Of a stretch of 64,000 bases of DNA, positions 41,442 to 50,052 are shown piece after piece. This stretch comes from Chitinophagaceae bacterium IBVUCB1 (GTDB lineage Bacteria > Bacteroidota > Bacteroidia > Chitinophagales > Chitinophagaceae). The DNA is taken from NCBI GenBank assembly GCA_002127285.1, contig NFUW01000001.1, positions 632,057 to 696,056 on the forward strand, read 5' to 3'. Below the pieces are notes generated by a model. The model was given only the letters and a program-made list of their open reading frames with translations, had not been told where the DNA came from and ran no database searches. How positions within the stretch are numbered: the first letter of the stretch is position 1; each line of letters starts with the position of its first letter. Made by a program: the position numbers and the translations under genes.

Positions 41442-42293
41442 TTAATATCTTTTTAGTTCTTTTTTAGCACGTTCTTTATTCGCCCTGTCGCTGATGGATA
41501 TACCTGCTTCGTACAGTATCAGCAAGGGTATAGCTACCAACCATATACTAAACCAATCGGGCGGGGTAATGATGGCAGCCAATACAAAGATAATAAGAAT
41601 GGCATACCTGCGCTTCTCTCGCATCAGCTTAGGAGTTAACAATCCGATTTTTGACATGAAGAACACCACAACTGGCAGTTCAAACACTATACCCATACCC
41701 AGTATCAGGTCGCTCATCGTGTCGTAATAGTTCGACATGGTGATGATGTTCTTGAACGACGGGCTGAGTTGATAATTAGCAAAAAAGTTGATGGTAAACG
41801 GTGCTACTACATAGTAGGCAAACAATACACCCACAAAAAACAGTAGCGATGTCCAGAATATGATGCCGCGTGCGTTTTTCAGTTCACTCGGTTTCAAAGC
41901 CGGCTTGATGAATTTCCAGAACTCCCAAAATACAAACGGGAAAGCCACTACAAAACCTACCATAAATGAGGTAGAGAAACTAAGCATAAACTGCCCCGAT
42001 AGCTGCGTGTTCTGAAATTCCAGTTTTATATCATCAAGGCATAGTGCCTTTACGCCTATACTATTACCAAAATCACAAAGCAGTTTGTACGATATAAAGT
42101 CGGAATGCGCAGGACCGAGGATGATATTGTGCCATATCCACTCTATCCTGAAGAATGCCAGTATAGACGCAATACCCACAACTATCAGCGAACGTATGAT
42201 ATGCCAGCGCAGCTCTTCTATATGGTCTATAAAAGACATCTCCGCATTGCCGGATTTTTGCCTTTTTTTAAAGAAGTTGTCGAGAAAACCCAC
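41442..42293 (-). CDS. tatC: Sec-independent translocase TatC
   Basis: TatC is the core receptor of the twin-arginine translocase. The 283-residue protein contains the family FIDHIEELRWHIIRSLI at the first helix, five more helices, and FVFWEFWKFIKPAL-KPSELK plus the FELPVVVFFM signature. The longer frame begins at a TTG that lies inside a TAAATTTG -7 box (42318-42325), so that start is excluded; GTG 42293 is the best, and ATG 42239 is a shorter alternative. No tatA is adjacent. Confidence 0.93.
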   Translation of the reverse strand: MGFLDNFFKKRQKSGNAEMSFIDHIEELRWHIIRSLIVVGIASILAFFRIEWIWHNIILGPAHSDFISYKLLCDFGNSIGVKALCLDDIKLEFQNTQLSGQFMLSFSTSFMVGFVVAFPFVFWEFWKFIKPALKPSELKNARGIIFWTSLLFFVGVLFAYYVVAPFTINFFANYQLSPSFKNIITMSNYYDTMSDLILGMGIVFELPVVVFFMSKIGLLTPKLMREKRRYAILIIFVLAAIITPPDWFSIWLVAIPLLILYEAGISISDRANKERAKKELKRY

Positions 42294-42317
42294 TTGCTGT
42301 TCAGATACGTTAGGGCG

Positions 42318-42325
42318 CAAATTTA
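42318..42325 (-). promoter_or_regulatory. tatC-rpiB promoter -7 box (TAAATTTG)
   Basis: The minus strand reads TAAATTTG, an exact match. It decides the tatC start. Confidence 0.6.
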
Positions 42326-42370
42326 TACAAACTATGCATAGTAATAACCCGCAGGATATATATTTAAAAC

Positions 42371-42395
42371 ATATGGCGGCATTGCGCCGCCATAT
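42371..42395 (-). terminator. terminator of the sigma-protease operon
   Basis: ATATGGCGGC (42371-42380), ATTGC, GCCGCCATAT (42386-42395): perfect 10-bp stem, followed on the minus strand by GTTTTAAATAT. Confidence 0.8.
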
Positions 42396-42418
42396 CCATA
42401 CACATATCTATGTAGTTA

Positions 42419-43480
42419 TTATTTTTTATACACTTTGATGGCGCAGGTATAAAGCTGCAATCTGGCTATCTGCTGCTCTGTAGCCAAGCCTGCCAGCCTG
42501 TTGGCTTTTGGCATTTTCAGCCCCGTTTCTTTTGGCAGCGATTGCACCAGCCTGGCTACGGCCTTAGAACTTACTGCAAACGTAGTGCCGCTGCTTTCAG
42601 ACTCCTTACCGGTTATCATTGCCAGTACATTGCCCTTTGTGTCTAATATGGGCGCGCCACTCTGCCCCGGGTGTGCTGCAATTTCCAATCTGTATTGAGA
42701 CGAATCTCCCTGATAACCATTTACGGCACTTATATATCCCTCGTTATATACAATCTCATCCTGCGGAAAACCAAGGCTGTACACTTTTGTGCCCGGCATA
42801 CGCTTAGCGGGTGCAAAGCTGTATGGCACTTCTCCCTTACCAAAACGGAAGAGCTTATCTTCTACTTTCAGTATAGCAATATCTGCTTGCTGGTCGTAGC
42901 CTACGGTATATGCTTTAAAATACCTGCCCTCGCTGTTTTGTATATATACTGAGTCTGCTCCTTCGGTTACGTGATAGTTGGTTACGAGATAACCATCGTT
43001 GCTCAATGCAAAGCCTGTACCTGTATAACGAACCTCTGCTGCAGGGCGTTGCTGTTCGCTGATATTATTTATAAGCTGATTTTGCGAACGCTTGTATTTC
43101 TCCAGGTCGCGTTTCAGCAGGCTATATTGCGACGCTATTTTTTTATTGCTATGCTGTATAGCCCAGTAAGTGCTAAGCGATGTAAGCATGGCTATACCCG
43201 CAGCTATACCTGCCGTACGCAGGTAGAAGGCACGCAGGGTAATGGTGCGTGCAGCTTTGGGCTTGTTCTCTTGCGCTGCTATGCTTTGCAGCATATTACT
43301 GAAACGCCTGCCTGCGCCTGCCTGCTGCAATCCGCGTACTAAGTTTACACATTCTGCAAACTCGTTGGCAAAAACCACATCTATCGCCAGCCTGTCTTTC
43401 AGCGTATTCAGTTCTTGTGCAGACAATGAGCCTGCTACATAACGCTCTGCCGTTTCCATCATCATTTGCTCGGTCATCAT
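42419..43480 (-). CDS. anti-sigma-like membrane protein with periplasmic trypsin-like protease domain
   Basis: The 353-residue protein has three parts. Residues 1-75 match the short N-terminal anti-sigma-like segment of Bacteroidota (ETAERYVAGSLSAQELNTLKDRL...FANEF). A helix at about 86-107 crosses the inner membrane after a basic stretch, placing the N-terminus inside. After a coiled-coil (110-142) a chymotrypsin-fold protease (about 150-315) follows with H170 (TNYHVTEG), D200 (QQADIAIL) and S274 (HPGQSGAP), all three triad residues present. It starts 11 bp after the ECF sigma gene and very likely controls that factor. A periplasmic protease fused to a regulator is unusual; it could sense or degrade envelope targets. 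Confidence 0.85.
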   Translation of the reverse strand: MMTEQMMMETAERYVAGSLSAQELNTLKDRLAIDVVFANEFAECVNLVRGLQQAGAGRRFSNMLQSIAAQENKPKAARTITLRAFYLRTAGIAAGIAMLTSLSTYWAIQHSNKKIASQYSLLKRDLEKYKRSQNQLINNISEQQRPAAEVRYTGTGFALSNDGYLVTNYHVTEGADSVYIQNSEGRYFKAYTVGYDQQADIAILKVEDKLFRFGKGEVPYSFAPAKRMPGTKVYSLGFPQDEIVYNEGYISAVNGYQGDSSQYRLEIAAHPGQSGAPILDTKGNVLAMITGKESESSGTTFAVSSKAVARLVQSLPKETGLKMPKANRLAGLATEQQIARLQLYTCAIKVYKK

Positions 43481-43491
43481 ATCACTATCAC

Positions 43492-44061
43492 TTATTGTTT
43501 CACCTGCGCCGCGTAGAAGATTTTTCTAAGCCGTGCAAGGCATTTGTATTTTTGCGTTTTGGCATTGTCGGTATTGGTATATCCAAATCCCGTTGCTATT
43601 TCCTGCATTGTTTTATCCTGATGATAAAACGCTTTTAACAGCGATTGGCAAGGTTCGCCTATCTGTTCCAACGCGGCATTCAGTTGTGCATAATACTGCT
43701 CCCGTTCTTTGTGTGCGCTGATGTCGTCTTCGTACGCCCACTCTTGCCTGTCTTCATCGGGCAGCGATATGGGGCCCTGCTGCATTTTGTTGGCTTTCTT
43801 GTACCATAAATGTTTGCTGATGGCAAACAGGTAAGTACCAATCCTGCAACTAAGCCTGAACGCTTCGTCCTGCGATTTTTCATACAGTATTACGATGGCT
43901 TCCTGATATATATCCGCCGCGTCTGCATCCGTGCCCCCGTTATGCATTATCCATTTGGTAATGGTAGGATAATGCTGCTTATATACCTGCTCAGTAGCTT
44001 CTCGCCCGCCTGTTGCCAGTTGAGCCAACAATAATTCTTCTGTATGATTAGAACCTTGCAC
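43492..44061 (-). CDS. ECF-type sigma-70 factor
   Basis: The 189-residue protein has sigma region 2 (about 30-95: YPTITKWIMHNGGTDADAADIYQEAIVILYEK) and region 4 (about 130-180: LLKAFYHQDKTMQEIATGFGYTNTDNAKTQKYKCLARLR). It is a group IV sigma that would direct RNA polymerase to a small regulon. The start is GTG 44061 with AGGA upstream. It forms an operon with the anti-sigma-like protease. Confidence 0.92.
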   Translation of the reverse strand: MQGSNHTEELLLAQLATGGREATEQVYKQHYPTITKWIMHNGGTDADAADIYQEAIVILYEKSQDEAFRLSCRIGTYLFAISKHLWYKKANKMQQGPISLPDEDRQEWAYEDDISAHKEREQYYAQLNAALEQIGEPCQSLLKAFYHQDKTMQEIATGFGYTNTDNAKTQKYKCLARLRKIFYAAQVKQ

Positions 44062-44338
44062 TTATTAATCCTGCTTTTGATAAAAAGTAACCCTGCTGCG
44101 GGCAGAAAATTTGGTATTAAAACTTTGCTGTTATTTGTTTTATAAAGATAAACACCAAAATGTTAGGGGAATAATAATAATCTTTATTTGCTATAAGTAT
44201 TTGACAATCAATAGAATAAACGACAATTCAGCGCTTAAATACAAATTAAACAAAAAAATCTTTAAAAATTTCATTGTTTCTTGGGTTACCTTTTTCTGTT
44301 TTGGGTATAAATGTGAAACATCTTAAAATTTTAAGTTT

Positions 44339-44548
44339 ATGAAATTCGTTAAATTAAGCATTTTCGCTCTGACAATGGGTCTTTTCATCGCTTCTTGCGG
44401 TGGTAACACTGAAGCTGAAGCTCCAGCTGAAGATACAGCTGCTATGGCTGCTCCAGTTGAGCCTACTCCTGCTCCAGTTGCTGATACAGCTACTGCTGCT
44501 CCTGCAACTGACAGCGCTGCTGCAGCTGCTGCTCCTGCTGCTCACTAA
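44339..44548 (+). CDS. small Ala/Pro/Thr-rich lipoprotein
   Basis: The 69-residue protein has a lipoprotein signal ending IASCGGN (lipobox) and then a low-complexity tail of Ala, Pro, Thr, Asp and Glu (AEAPAEDTAAMAAPVEP...). It resembles the abundant short surface lipoproteins of Bacteroidota. The tail is probably disordered; no function is known. A strong terminator follows 23 bp after the stop. The 277 bp upstream (44062-44338) are AT-rich without another gene. Confidence 0.8.
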   Translation: MKFVKLSIFALTMGLFIASCGGNTEAEAPAEDTAAMAAPVEPTPAPVADTATAAPATDSAAAAAAPAAH

Positions 44549-44570
44549 TATTGTCAGTAGTTCAAATTAT

Positions 44571-44600
44571 AAAAGCCCCGTTTTTCGGGGCTTTTGTTTT
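44571..44600 (+). terminator. lipoprotein gene terminator
   Basis: AAAAGCCCCG (44571-44580), TTTTT, CGGGGCTTTT (44586-44595) and more T: 10-bp stem with a T-tail. Confidence 0.88.
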
Positions 44601-44631
44601 TTATGTTTACCCGCTAAAATTCACAAAACAA

Positions 44632-44661
44632 ACAGCCCCGCGAAGTTTTTCGCGGGGCTGT
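44632..44661 (-). terminator. terminator of the first GEVED protein gene
   Basis: ACAGCCCCGCGAA (44632-44644), GTTT, TTCGCGGGGCTGT (44649-44661): perfect 13-bp stem, T-rich on the minus strand. The same hairpin is copied after the second gene. Confidence 0.85.
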
Positions 44662-46299
44662 AATATATTCAGGATATATACCAGTTATTCCAGTACCAGT
44701 TTCTGCATAGCCTTCTGCCCGTCTGCTGCTACCTCTACATAGTACACGCCACGGCTCAGCTTAGCTACATTCACCTCTTGGGTAAAGTTGCCGCCATCGT
44801 GCTTGTACATCTGCTGGTACACTTTCTGACCTGTTACGCTCGTGATGCTTACACTCACTTCTTTCGCGTCCTTAGCTCCGCTGAACTGTACTTTGCATAC
44901 GTCCTTTGCAGGGTTAGGGAACACCCCCAGGTTGCTGATGCCACCTACTATGCCTACGCCCGCAGCAAAGCGTTTGTTGAACTGTACCATCAGGTCTTCT
45001 GTTTCGCCGGATGTGTATGGACCGCAGGCTTCGTCTGACGGTATGCTCGGGCCTATATCGTTATTCAGTATGATGCGCATACCGGTAGGCACACCGGTTA
45101 TTACCGTGCTCGGTATCGTTACTTTATCTACTACCGTAAAGTTGCCAACATTCGTATAGCCTGTATATACACGCTCGTACGGTGCATCGTATTCTTTATC
45201 ATTGTTAAAGTCCATAAACACCGTAATCTTGGCATCGCCATGTACTGCCGTACGTTGTGTGTGGTACACCGTAAGCCCGTAGGTGCTGTCTACGTCCAGT
45301 TGCATCGGGCTCAGGTCGGTATGGTCGGTACGTTTCTCTTGTGCGCCCATATTCAGCAGGTGTGCGCCGCCTGTATTCGTATTGAACGTATGGAAGACGA
45401 TGCCGCCTATATCGCTGCTGTCTTTCGGATTGCTCGAGTTCTTGGGGTTGCCGCCAACTGCCTGACTGAAGCAGTAGCATTTATAGCCTTCACGTGCATC
45501 TATCTTCAGCGCGCTGGTATAGGTAGTATCTTTCGTTCGGGGGCATACCATACGTACTTTGTAATACAATGGCTGACCGCTGAATACGCGCATCAGTGTG
45601 TCTTTATTGCTCGTATTGCTGATCGTTGTCCAGAAGATATTATCACCCGATACTTGCCATACTTTTTGTAGTTCCGATTTTGTCGTCTCATAGCCTGCAT
45701 TCTCTGTTATATAGTCGTAACCGGGGCATAGCTTCGTTGATGTAGATGCCAATGTGCCTGCATTGCCGGGACCATTACATGGCTCATACCTCATATCTAC
45801 CAGATAGTCTTCTACTTCGCCCTGTGCCATACCAAAGCCGCATGAGTCTATATTGCCGCTGCTCAGTATCACACGCATTCCCGTCAGACCTATCTGCGCC
45901 GTCATCGGTATACGGTAGGTGTCAAACTCTGTATTCGGTATCTGTGAGCCACCGTTGATGTTGCGGGTAAGAACACGCTCGCCGGGGTCGAATATGCCAT
46001 TACGATCCAAATCTATAAACACGGCAACATTGCTCGGCGTAAACGTGGCAGCTGAATTGATTTGGGATATCAGAAAACGATAAACTGTATCGCGATACAT
46101 GATCACTTCTTTATTCGGCGGATATTGGAAATTCGTATAGGCTCTGTTGGCGGTAGTGTTATTTTGCGGCGGAGTGGAATTACCATTATTCAACATCGTA
46201 TCTCCACTGTTCATATTTATCACTTTCACATTACCTATATCCAACCCGGCAGTTGATGCAGCACCATTATCGCAATAACAATAATAAAACGGTGCAATC
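44632..46299. repeat. 1,668-bp direct repeat, copy 1
   Basis: This segment and 47267-48934 show no difference at the places I compared by eye; the offset is 2,635 bp throughout. It runs from the terminator hairpin through codons for the last 537 residues of the GEVED protein. The sequences diverge abruptly at both ends. Confidence 0.9.
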
Positions 46300-47096
46300 C
46301 TCACTTCCCATGGAGTGGTAGTAAATGTAAACGAGTTGTTCAAACATCTTACAGTGCAACGATACCAACGTGGTGCATTGATAGCATCTTGAATAGCTGC
46401 ACTGAAAGCACCTACAGTAGCAGGGTGTGGTTGCCACGTAGAGCCGCCATTATCTGAGTACTCCCAACTGTAGCTGGCATCTGCATAAAACCTGTCTATA
46501 TCAACAGTAAAGAGTTTGCCCGGGCATACCAGCGACGGAGCTTTTATATCTGTAGTAGGTGTTTGCGTACATGGATAACCATAAAAGAATTCTACTGTCA
46601 GTGTAACGGTTGGGTTACCACAATCTGGAAAACCCCATGCACCATTGTTATTGAAACATGTAGCACAACCACCTCGTACAGACCTGCCCGGATTCGTGCA
46701 GGCGCATATATTTTGGTTCATGCTCAGCTCAGGTCCAGATGTTGCAGTAGCACCGCAATTGCCCACGCGCCATGTACGGGTGCCATCTACCCAAGTATAT
46801 GTGGGGCTGGCACTTGTGAATGTACGCAAGCGCATGGCTATGTCCTGTACAATAACAGGGTCCATACATGAATCGCTGTTTGTAACACTGCCCGTTACAC
46901 CGGTTACTTTCATCTTGCTATATGGCAGTGGCAACAACGATGCCCTGAAAGTATTCCAGTTAGTTAACTGTGTTGCCGTAAGATTGCCTTGCGTAGAAGT
47001 ATATGTATCTGTAAATATTATTTGTGCACTTGCAGATTGCAAAAACATACAGAATACAATCACTATCCCCAATGAAGTGAAGTACAGTTTTTTCAT
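44685..47096 (-). CDS. T9SS-exported GEVED-domain protein, paralog 1
   Basis: The 803-residue protein has a signal peptide, a head (about 25-170; cysteine-rich, ACTNPGRSVRGGCATC), an Ig-like region (CPGKLFTVDIDRFY...SWEYSDNGG), then GEVED domains (VFIDLDRNGIFDPGERV...GEVEDYLV and VFMDFNNDKEYD...GETEDLMV) and a type A T9SS sorting domain (LGVFPNPAKDVCKV...LSRGVYYVEV). It would be secreted and attached to the cell surface. Residues 267-803 are in the repeat shared with paralog 2. Role unknown; adhesin or surface enzyme carrier. Confidence 0.9.
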   Translation of the reverse strand: MKKLYFTSLGIVIVFCMFLQSASAQIIFTDTYTSTQGNLTATQLTNWNTFRASLLPLPYSKMKVTGVTGSVTNSDSCMDPVIVQDIAMRLRTFTSASPTYTWVDGTRTWRVGNCGATATSGPELSMNQNICACTNPGRSVRGGCATCFNNNGAWGFPDCGNPTVTLTVEFFYGYPCTQTPTTDIKAPSLVCPGKLFTVDIDRFYADASYSWEYSDNGGSTWQPHPATVGAFSAAIQDAINAPRWYRCTVRCLNNSFTFTTTPWEVRIAPFYYCYCDNGAASTAGLDIGNVKVINMNSGDTMLNNGNSTPPQNNTTANRAYTNFQYPPNKEVIMYRDTVYRFLISQINSAATFTPSNVAVFIDLDRNGIFDPGERVLTRNINGGSQIPNTEFDTYRIPMTAQIGLTGMRVILSSGNIDSCGFGMAQGEVEDYLVDMRYEPCNGPGNAGTLASTSTKLCPGYDYITENAGYETTKSELQKVWQVSGDNIFWTTISNTSNKDTLMRVFSGQPLYYKVRMVCPRTKDTTYTSALKIDAREGYKCYCFSQAVGGNPKNSSNPKDSSDIGGIVFHTFNTNTGGAHLLNMGAQEKRTDHTDLSPMQLDVDSTYGLTVYHTQRTAVHGDAKITVFMDFNNDKEYDAPYERVYTGYTNVGNFTVVDKVTIPSTVITGVPTGMRIILNNDIGPSIPSDEACGPYTSGETEDLMVQFNKRFAAGVGIVGGISNLGVFPNPAKDVCKVQFSGAKDAKEVSVSITSVTGQKVYQQMYKHDGGNFTQEVNVAKLSRGVYYVEVAADGQKAMQKLVLE

Positions 47097-47266
47097 ATGC
47101 TTAACTAATATTTTATTATTAGACCTGTGTTAAGGTAAATATAAATAACTGGAATTACAAAATTTCTATATGGTTTTAGTGGTTTTTATATCAATATAAT
47201 CAACATAAATATAAATATCCTCATATGTTTAATGCTACTATTTGGTGTTCACCATTTTTAAATATT

Positions 47267-47296
47267 ACAGCCCCGCGAAGTTTTTCGCGGGGCTGT
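47267..47296 (-). terminator. terminator of the second GEVED protein gene
   Basis: Same perfect 13-bp stem as copy 1 (ACAGCCCCGCGAA...TTCGCGGGGCTGT), but on the minus strand the flank is AATATTTA instead of a T-run, so termination may be weaker. Confidence 0.7.
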
Positions 47297-48934
47297 AATA
47301 TATTCAGGATATATACCAGTTATTCCAGTACCAGTTTCTGCATAGCCTTCTGCCCGTCTGCTGCTACCTCTACATAGTACACGCCACGGCTCAGCTTAGC
47401 TACATTCACCTCTTGGGTAAAGTTGCCGCCATCGTGCTTGTACATCTGCTGGTACACTTTCTGACCTGTTACGCTCGTGATGCTTACACTCACTTCTTTC
47501 GCGTCCTTAGCTCCGCTGAACTGTACTTTGCATACGTCCTTTGCAGGGTTAGGGAACACCCCCAGGTTGCTGATGCCACCTACTATGCCTACGCCCGCAG
47601 CAAAGCGTTTGTTGAACTGTACCATCAGGTCTTCTGTTTCGCCGGATGTGTATGGACCGCAGGCTTCGTCTGACGGTATGCTCGGGCCTATATCGTTATT
47701 CAGTATGATGCGCATACCGGTAGGCACACCGGTTATTACCGTGCTCGGTATCGTTACTTTATCTACTACCGTAAAGTTGCCAACATTCGTATAGCCTGTA
47801 TATACACGCTCGTACGGTGCATCGTATTCTTTATCATTGTTAAAGTCCATAAACACCGTAATCTTGGCATCGCCATGTACTGCCGTACGTTGTGTGTGGT
47901 ACACCGTAAGCCCGTAGGTGCTGTCTACGTCCAGTTGCATCGGGCTCAGGTCGGTATGGTCGGTACGTTTCTCTTGTGCGCCCATATTCAGCAGGTGTGC
48001 GCCGCCTGTATTCGTATTGAACGTATGGAAGACGATGCCGCCTATATCGCTGCTGTCTTTCGGATTGCTCGAGTTCTTGGGGTTGCCGCCAACTGCCTGA
48101 CTGAAGCAGTAGCATTTATAGCCTTCACGTGCATCTATCTTCAGCGCGCTGGTATAGGTAGTATCTTTCGTTCGGGGGCATACCATACGTACTTTGTAAT
48201 ACAATGGCTGACCGCTGAATACGCGCATCAGTGTGTCTTTATTGCTCGTATTGCTGATCGTTGTCCAGAAGATATTATCACCCGATACTTGCCATACTTT
48301 TTGTAGTTCCGATTTTGTCGTCTCATAGCCTGCATTCTCTGTTATATAGTCGTAACCGGGGCATAGCTTCGTTGATGTAGATGCCAATGTGCCTGCATTG
48401 CCGGGACCATTACATGGCTCATACCTCATATCTACCAGATAGTCTTCTACTTCGCCCTGTGCCATACCAAAGCCGCATGAGTCTATATTGCCGCTGCTCA
48501 GTATCACACGCATTCCCGTCAGACCTATCTGCGCCGTCATCGGTATACGGTAGGTGTCAAACTCTGTATTCGGTATCTGTGAGCCACCGTTGATGTTGCG
48601 GGTAAGAACACGCTCGCCGGGGTCGAATATGCCATTACGATCCAAATCTATAAACACGGCAACATTGCTCGGCGTAAACGTGGCAGCTGAATTGATTTGG
48701 GATATCAGAAAACGATAAACTGTATCGCGATACATGATCACTTCTTTATTCGGCGGATATTGGAAATTCGTATAGGCTCTGTTGGCGGTAGTGTTATTTT
48801 GCGGCGGAGTGGAATTACCATTATTCAACATCGTATCTCCACTGTTCATATTTATCACTTTCACATTACCTATATCCAACCCGGCAGTTGATGCAGCACC
48901 ATTATCGCAATAACAATAATAAAACGGTGCAATC
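47267..48934. repeat. 1,668-bp direct repeat, copy 2
   Basis: This is the second copy of 44632-46299. It includes the terminator hairpin at 47267-47296 and coding DNA for the last 537 residues of paralog 2. Confidence 0.9.
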
Positions 48935-49824
48935 TTAACTTCTTTTATATTAGTCTTGAATGTGAATGTGCTATTGTTTTTGCAAGTAATGGTTAAACGG
49001 TATGAACGTGCTATATTGATAGCATCTTTTATTTCGCCCAGCAAGCCTACGGTAGAAGGATGTGGAAACCAAGTAGCACCACTGTTATCAGAATACTCCC
49101 AAGCATAGGTGGCGTCTGCATAATAAGTTGTTGGCGATAACGTAAACTGTTTGCCCGGGCATACAATATCCGGCCCTGCGATTTGTGACTCAGGTACTTT
49201 GTTGCAAGGAAACCCTAAGAAAAAGTCGAAACCAAACTGATATGAATAACGCCTGGCTGTACCTGTGGGATTACTTGTAAGGCCATATGTTTGTGTGCTA
49301 CCTGTGTATATAGGATTGATGGGTACACCACCTGCATATAGGATATAACCACCTATGCCGCCCACTTTGCCTGTTTGGCTTACATCTATCACCAATGGTT
49401 GAGACATATCTACATATACCGGTGTTGGCAGGTCTATGGGTATCCATGAGTTAGCGGTAGCTGCCGGCAATGTTACTGTACTGGCTGGTATGCTGCTGGT
49501 AAGGCCTGTAACATATGTTCCTGTAAGTGATGTACTTGTCGTATTGCCAATATCTACTTTAAAGTTGTTATACGTTGTTGATACAGAGTTTTGCCATGCC
49601 CGGAAATATATCCTTGTAATAAACCCTACACCACTGATAGCTGGTGCAAAATCGCCCGGCAGATACAAAAACTGCGAACGGTAATTATCCCATGTGGCAC
49701 CATCGCCAAGTGGTATGTAGTTACCTCCAGTTGCGGCAGTATATGTGTACTGCGGCGTTTGCGCTTGCAGATTGGCGGTAAACATCATTACTGCCATCAC
49801 AAACATTGATAAAACTTTGTTCAT
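47320..49824 (-). CDS. T9SS-exported GEVED-domain protein, paralog 2
   Basis: The 834-residue protein has a signal peptide (MNKVLSMFVMAVMMFTANLQAQ), an N-terminal region unlike paralog 1 (about 25-215; TGGNYIPLGDGATWDNYRS...YNNFKVDIGNTTSTSLTG, a beta-sandwich-like fold), an Ig-like region related but divergent (CPGKQFTLSPTTYYADATYAWEYS), and from residue 298 the GEVED domains and T9SS sorting domain matching paralog 1. It reads upstream of paralog 1 on the same strand. The pair probably arose by duplication followed by gene conversion of the C-terminal part. Confidence 0.9.
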   Translation of the reverse strand: MNKVLSMFVMAVMMFTANLQAQTPQYTYTAATGGNYIPLGDGATWDNYRSQFLYLPGDFAPAISGVGFITRIYFRAWQNSVSTTYNNFKVDIGNTTSTSLTGTYVTGLTSSIPASTVTLPAATANSWIPIDLPTPVYVDMSQPLVIDVSQTGKVGGIGGYILYAGGVPINPIYTGSTQTYGLTSNPTGTARRYSYQFGFDFFLGFPCNKVPESQIAGPDIVCPGKQFTLSPTTYYADATYAWEYSDNSGATWFPHPSTVGLLGEIKDAINIARSYRLTITCKNNSTFTFKTNIKEVKIAPFYYCYCDNGAASTAGLDIGNVKVINMNSGDTMLNNGNSTPPQNNTTANRAYTNFQYPPNKEVIMYRDTVYRFLISQINSAATFTPSNVAVFIDLDRNGIFDPGERVLTRNINGGSQIPNTEFDTYRIPMTAQIGLTGMRVILSSGNIDSCGFGMAQGEVEDYLVDMRYEPCNGPGNAGTLASTSTKLCPGYDYITENAGYETTKSELQKVWQVSGDNIFWTTISNTSNKDTLMRVFSGQPLYYKVRMVCPRTKDTTYTSALKIDAREGYKCYCFSQAVGGNPKNSSNPKDSSDIGGIVFHTFNTNTGGAHLLNMGAQEKRTDHTDLSPMQLDVDSTYGLTVYHTQRTAVHGDAKITVFMDFNNDKEYDAPYERVYTGYTNVGNFTVVDKVTIPSTVITGVPTGMRIILNNDIGPSIPSDEACGPYTSGETEDLMVQFNKRFAAGVGIVGGISNLGVFPNPAKDVCKVQFSGAKDAKEVSVSITSVTGQKVYQQMYKHDGGNFTQEVNVAKLSRGVYYVEVAADGQKAMQKLVLE

Positions 49825-50052
49825 CGCTTAAAGTATTTAAGAGTTTATAATTTAGCTTTACAATAGATTTTTGCATCCTATTGTTCTAAAGGATGCAAGT
49901 ATCACAATATTAGACGGTTAAAAATAACTAATGGTTAAGTTTTATAGCATTAAAATAGCCTAAAAATCTGCGTGAAAAAGGGGGATTTTTAGGTTGGGCA
50001 TCCACAAATAGCACAAAGAATTACACAACAACAAAATACACATTAAATAAGT

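Noticed and set aside
42294-42320. N-terminal extension of TatC from TTG 42320
   Set aside because: The TTG is part of a TAAATTTG promoter box, so it would not be in the message.
45240-45671. Plus-strand frames that occur identically in both GEVED genes
   Set aside because: They are exact copies only because the underlying DNA is duplicated; codon use and composition are not those of genes.
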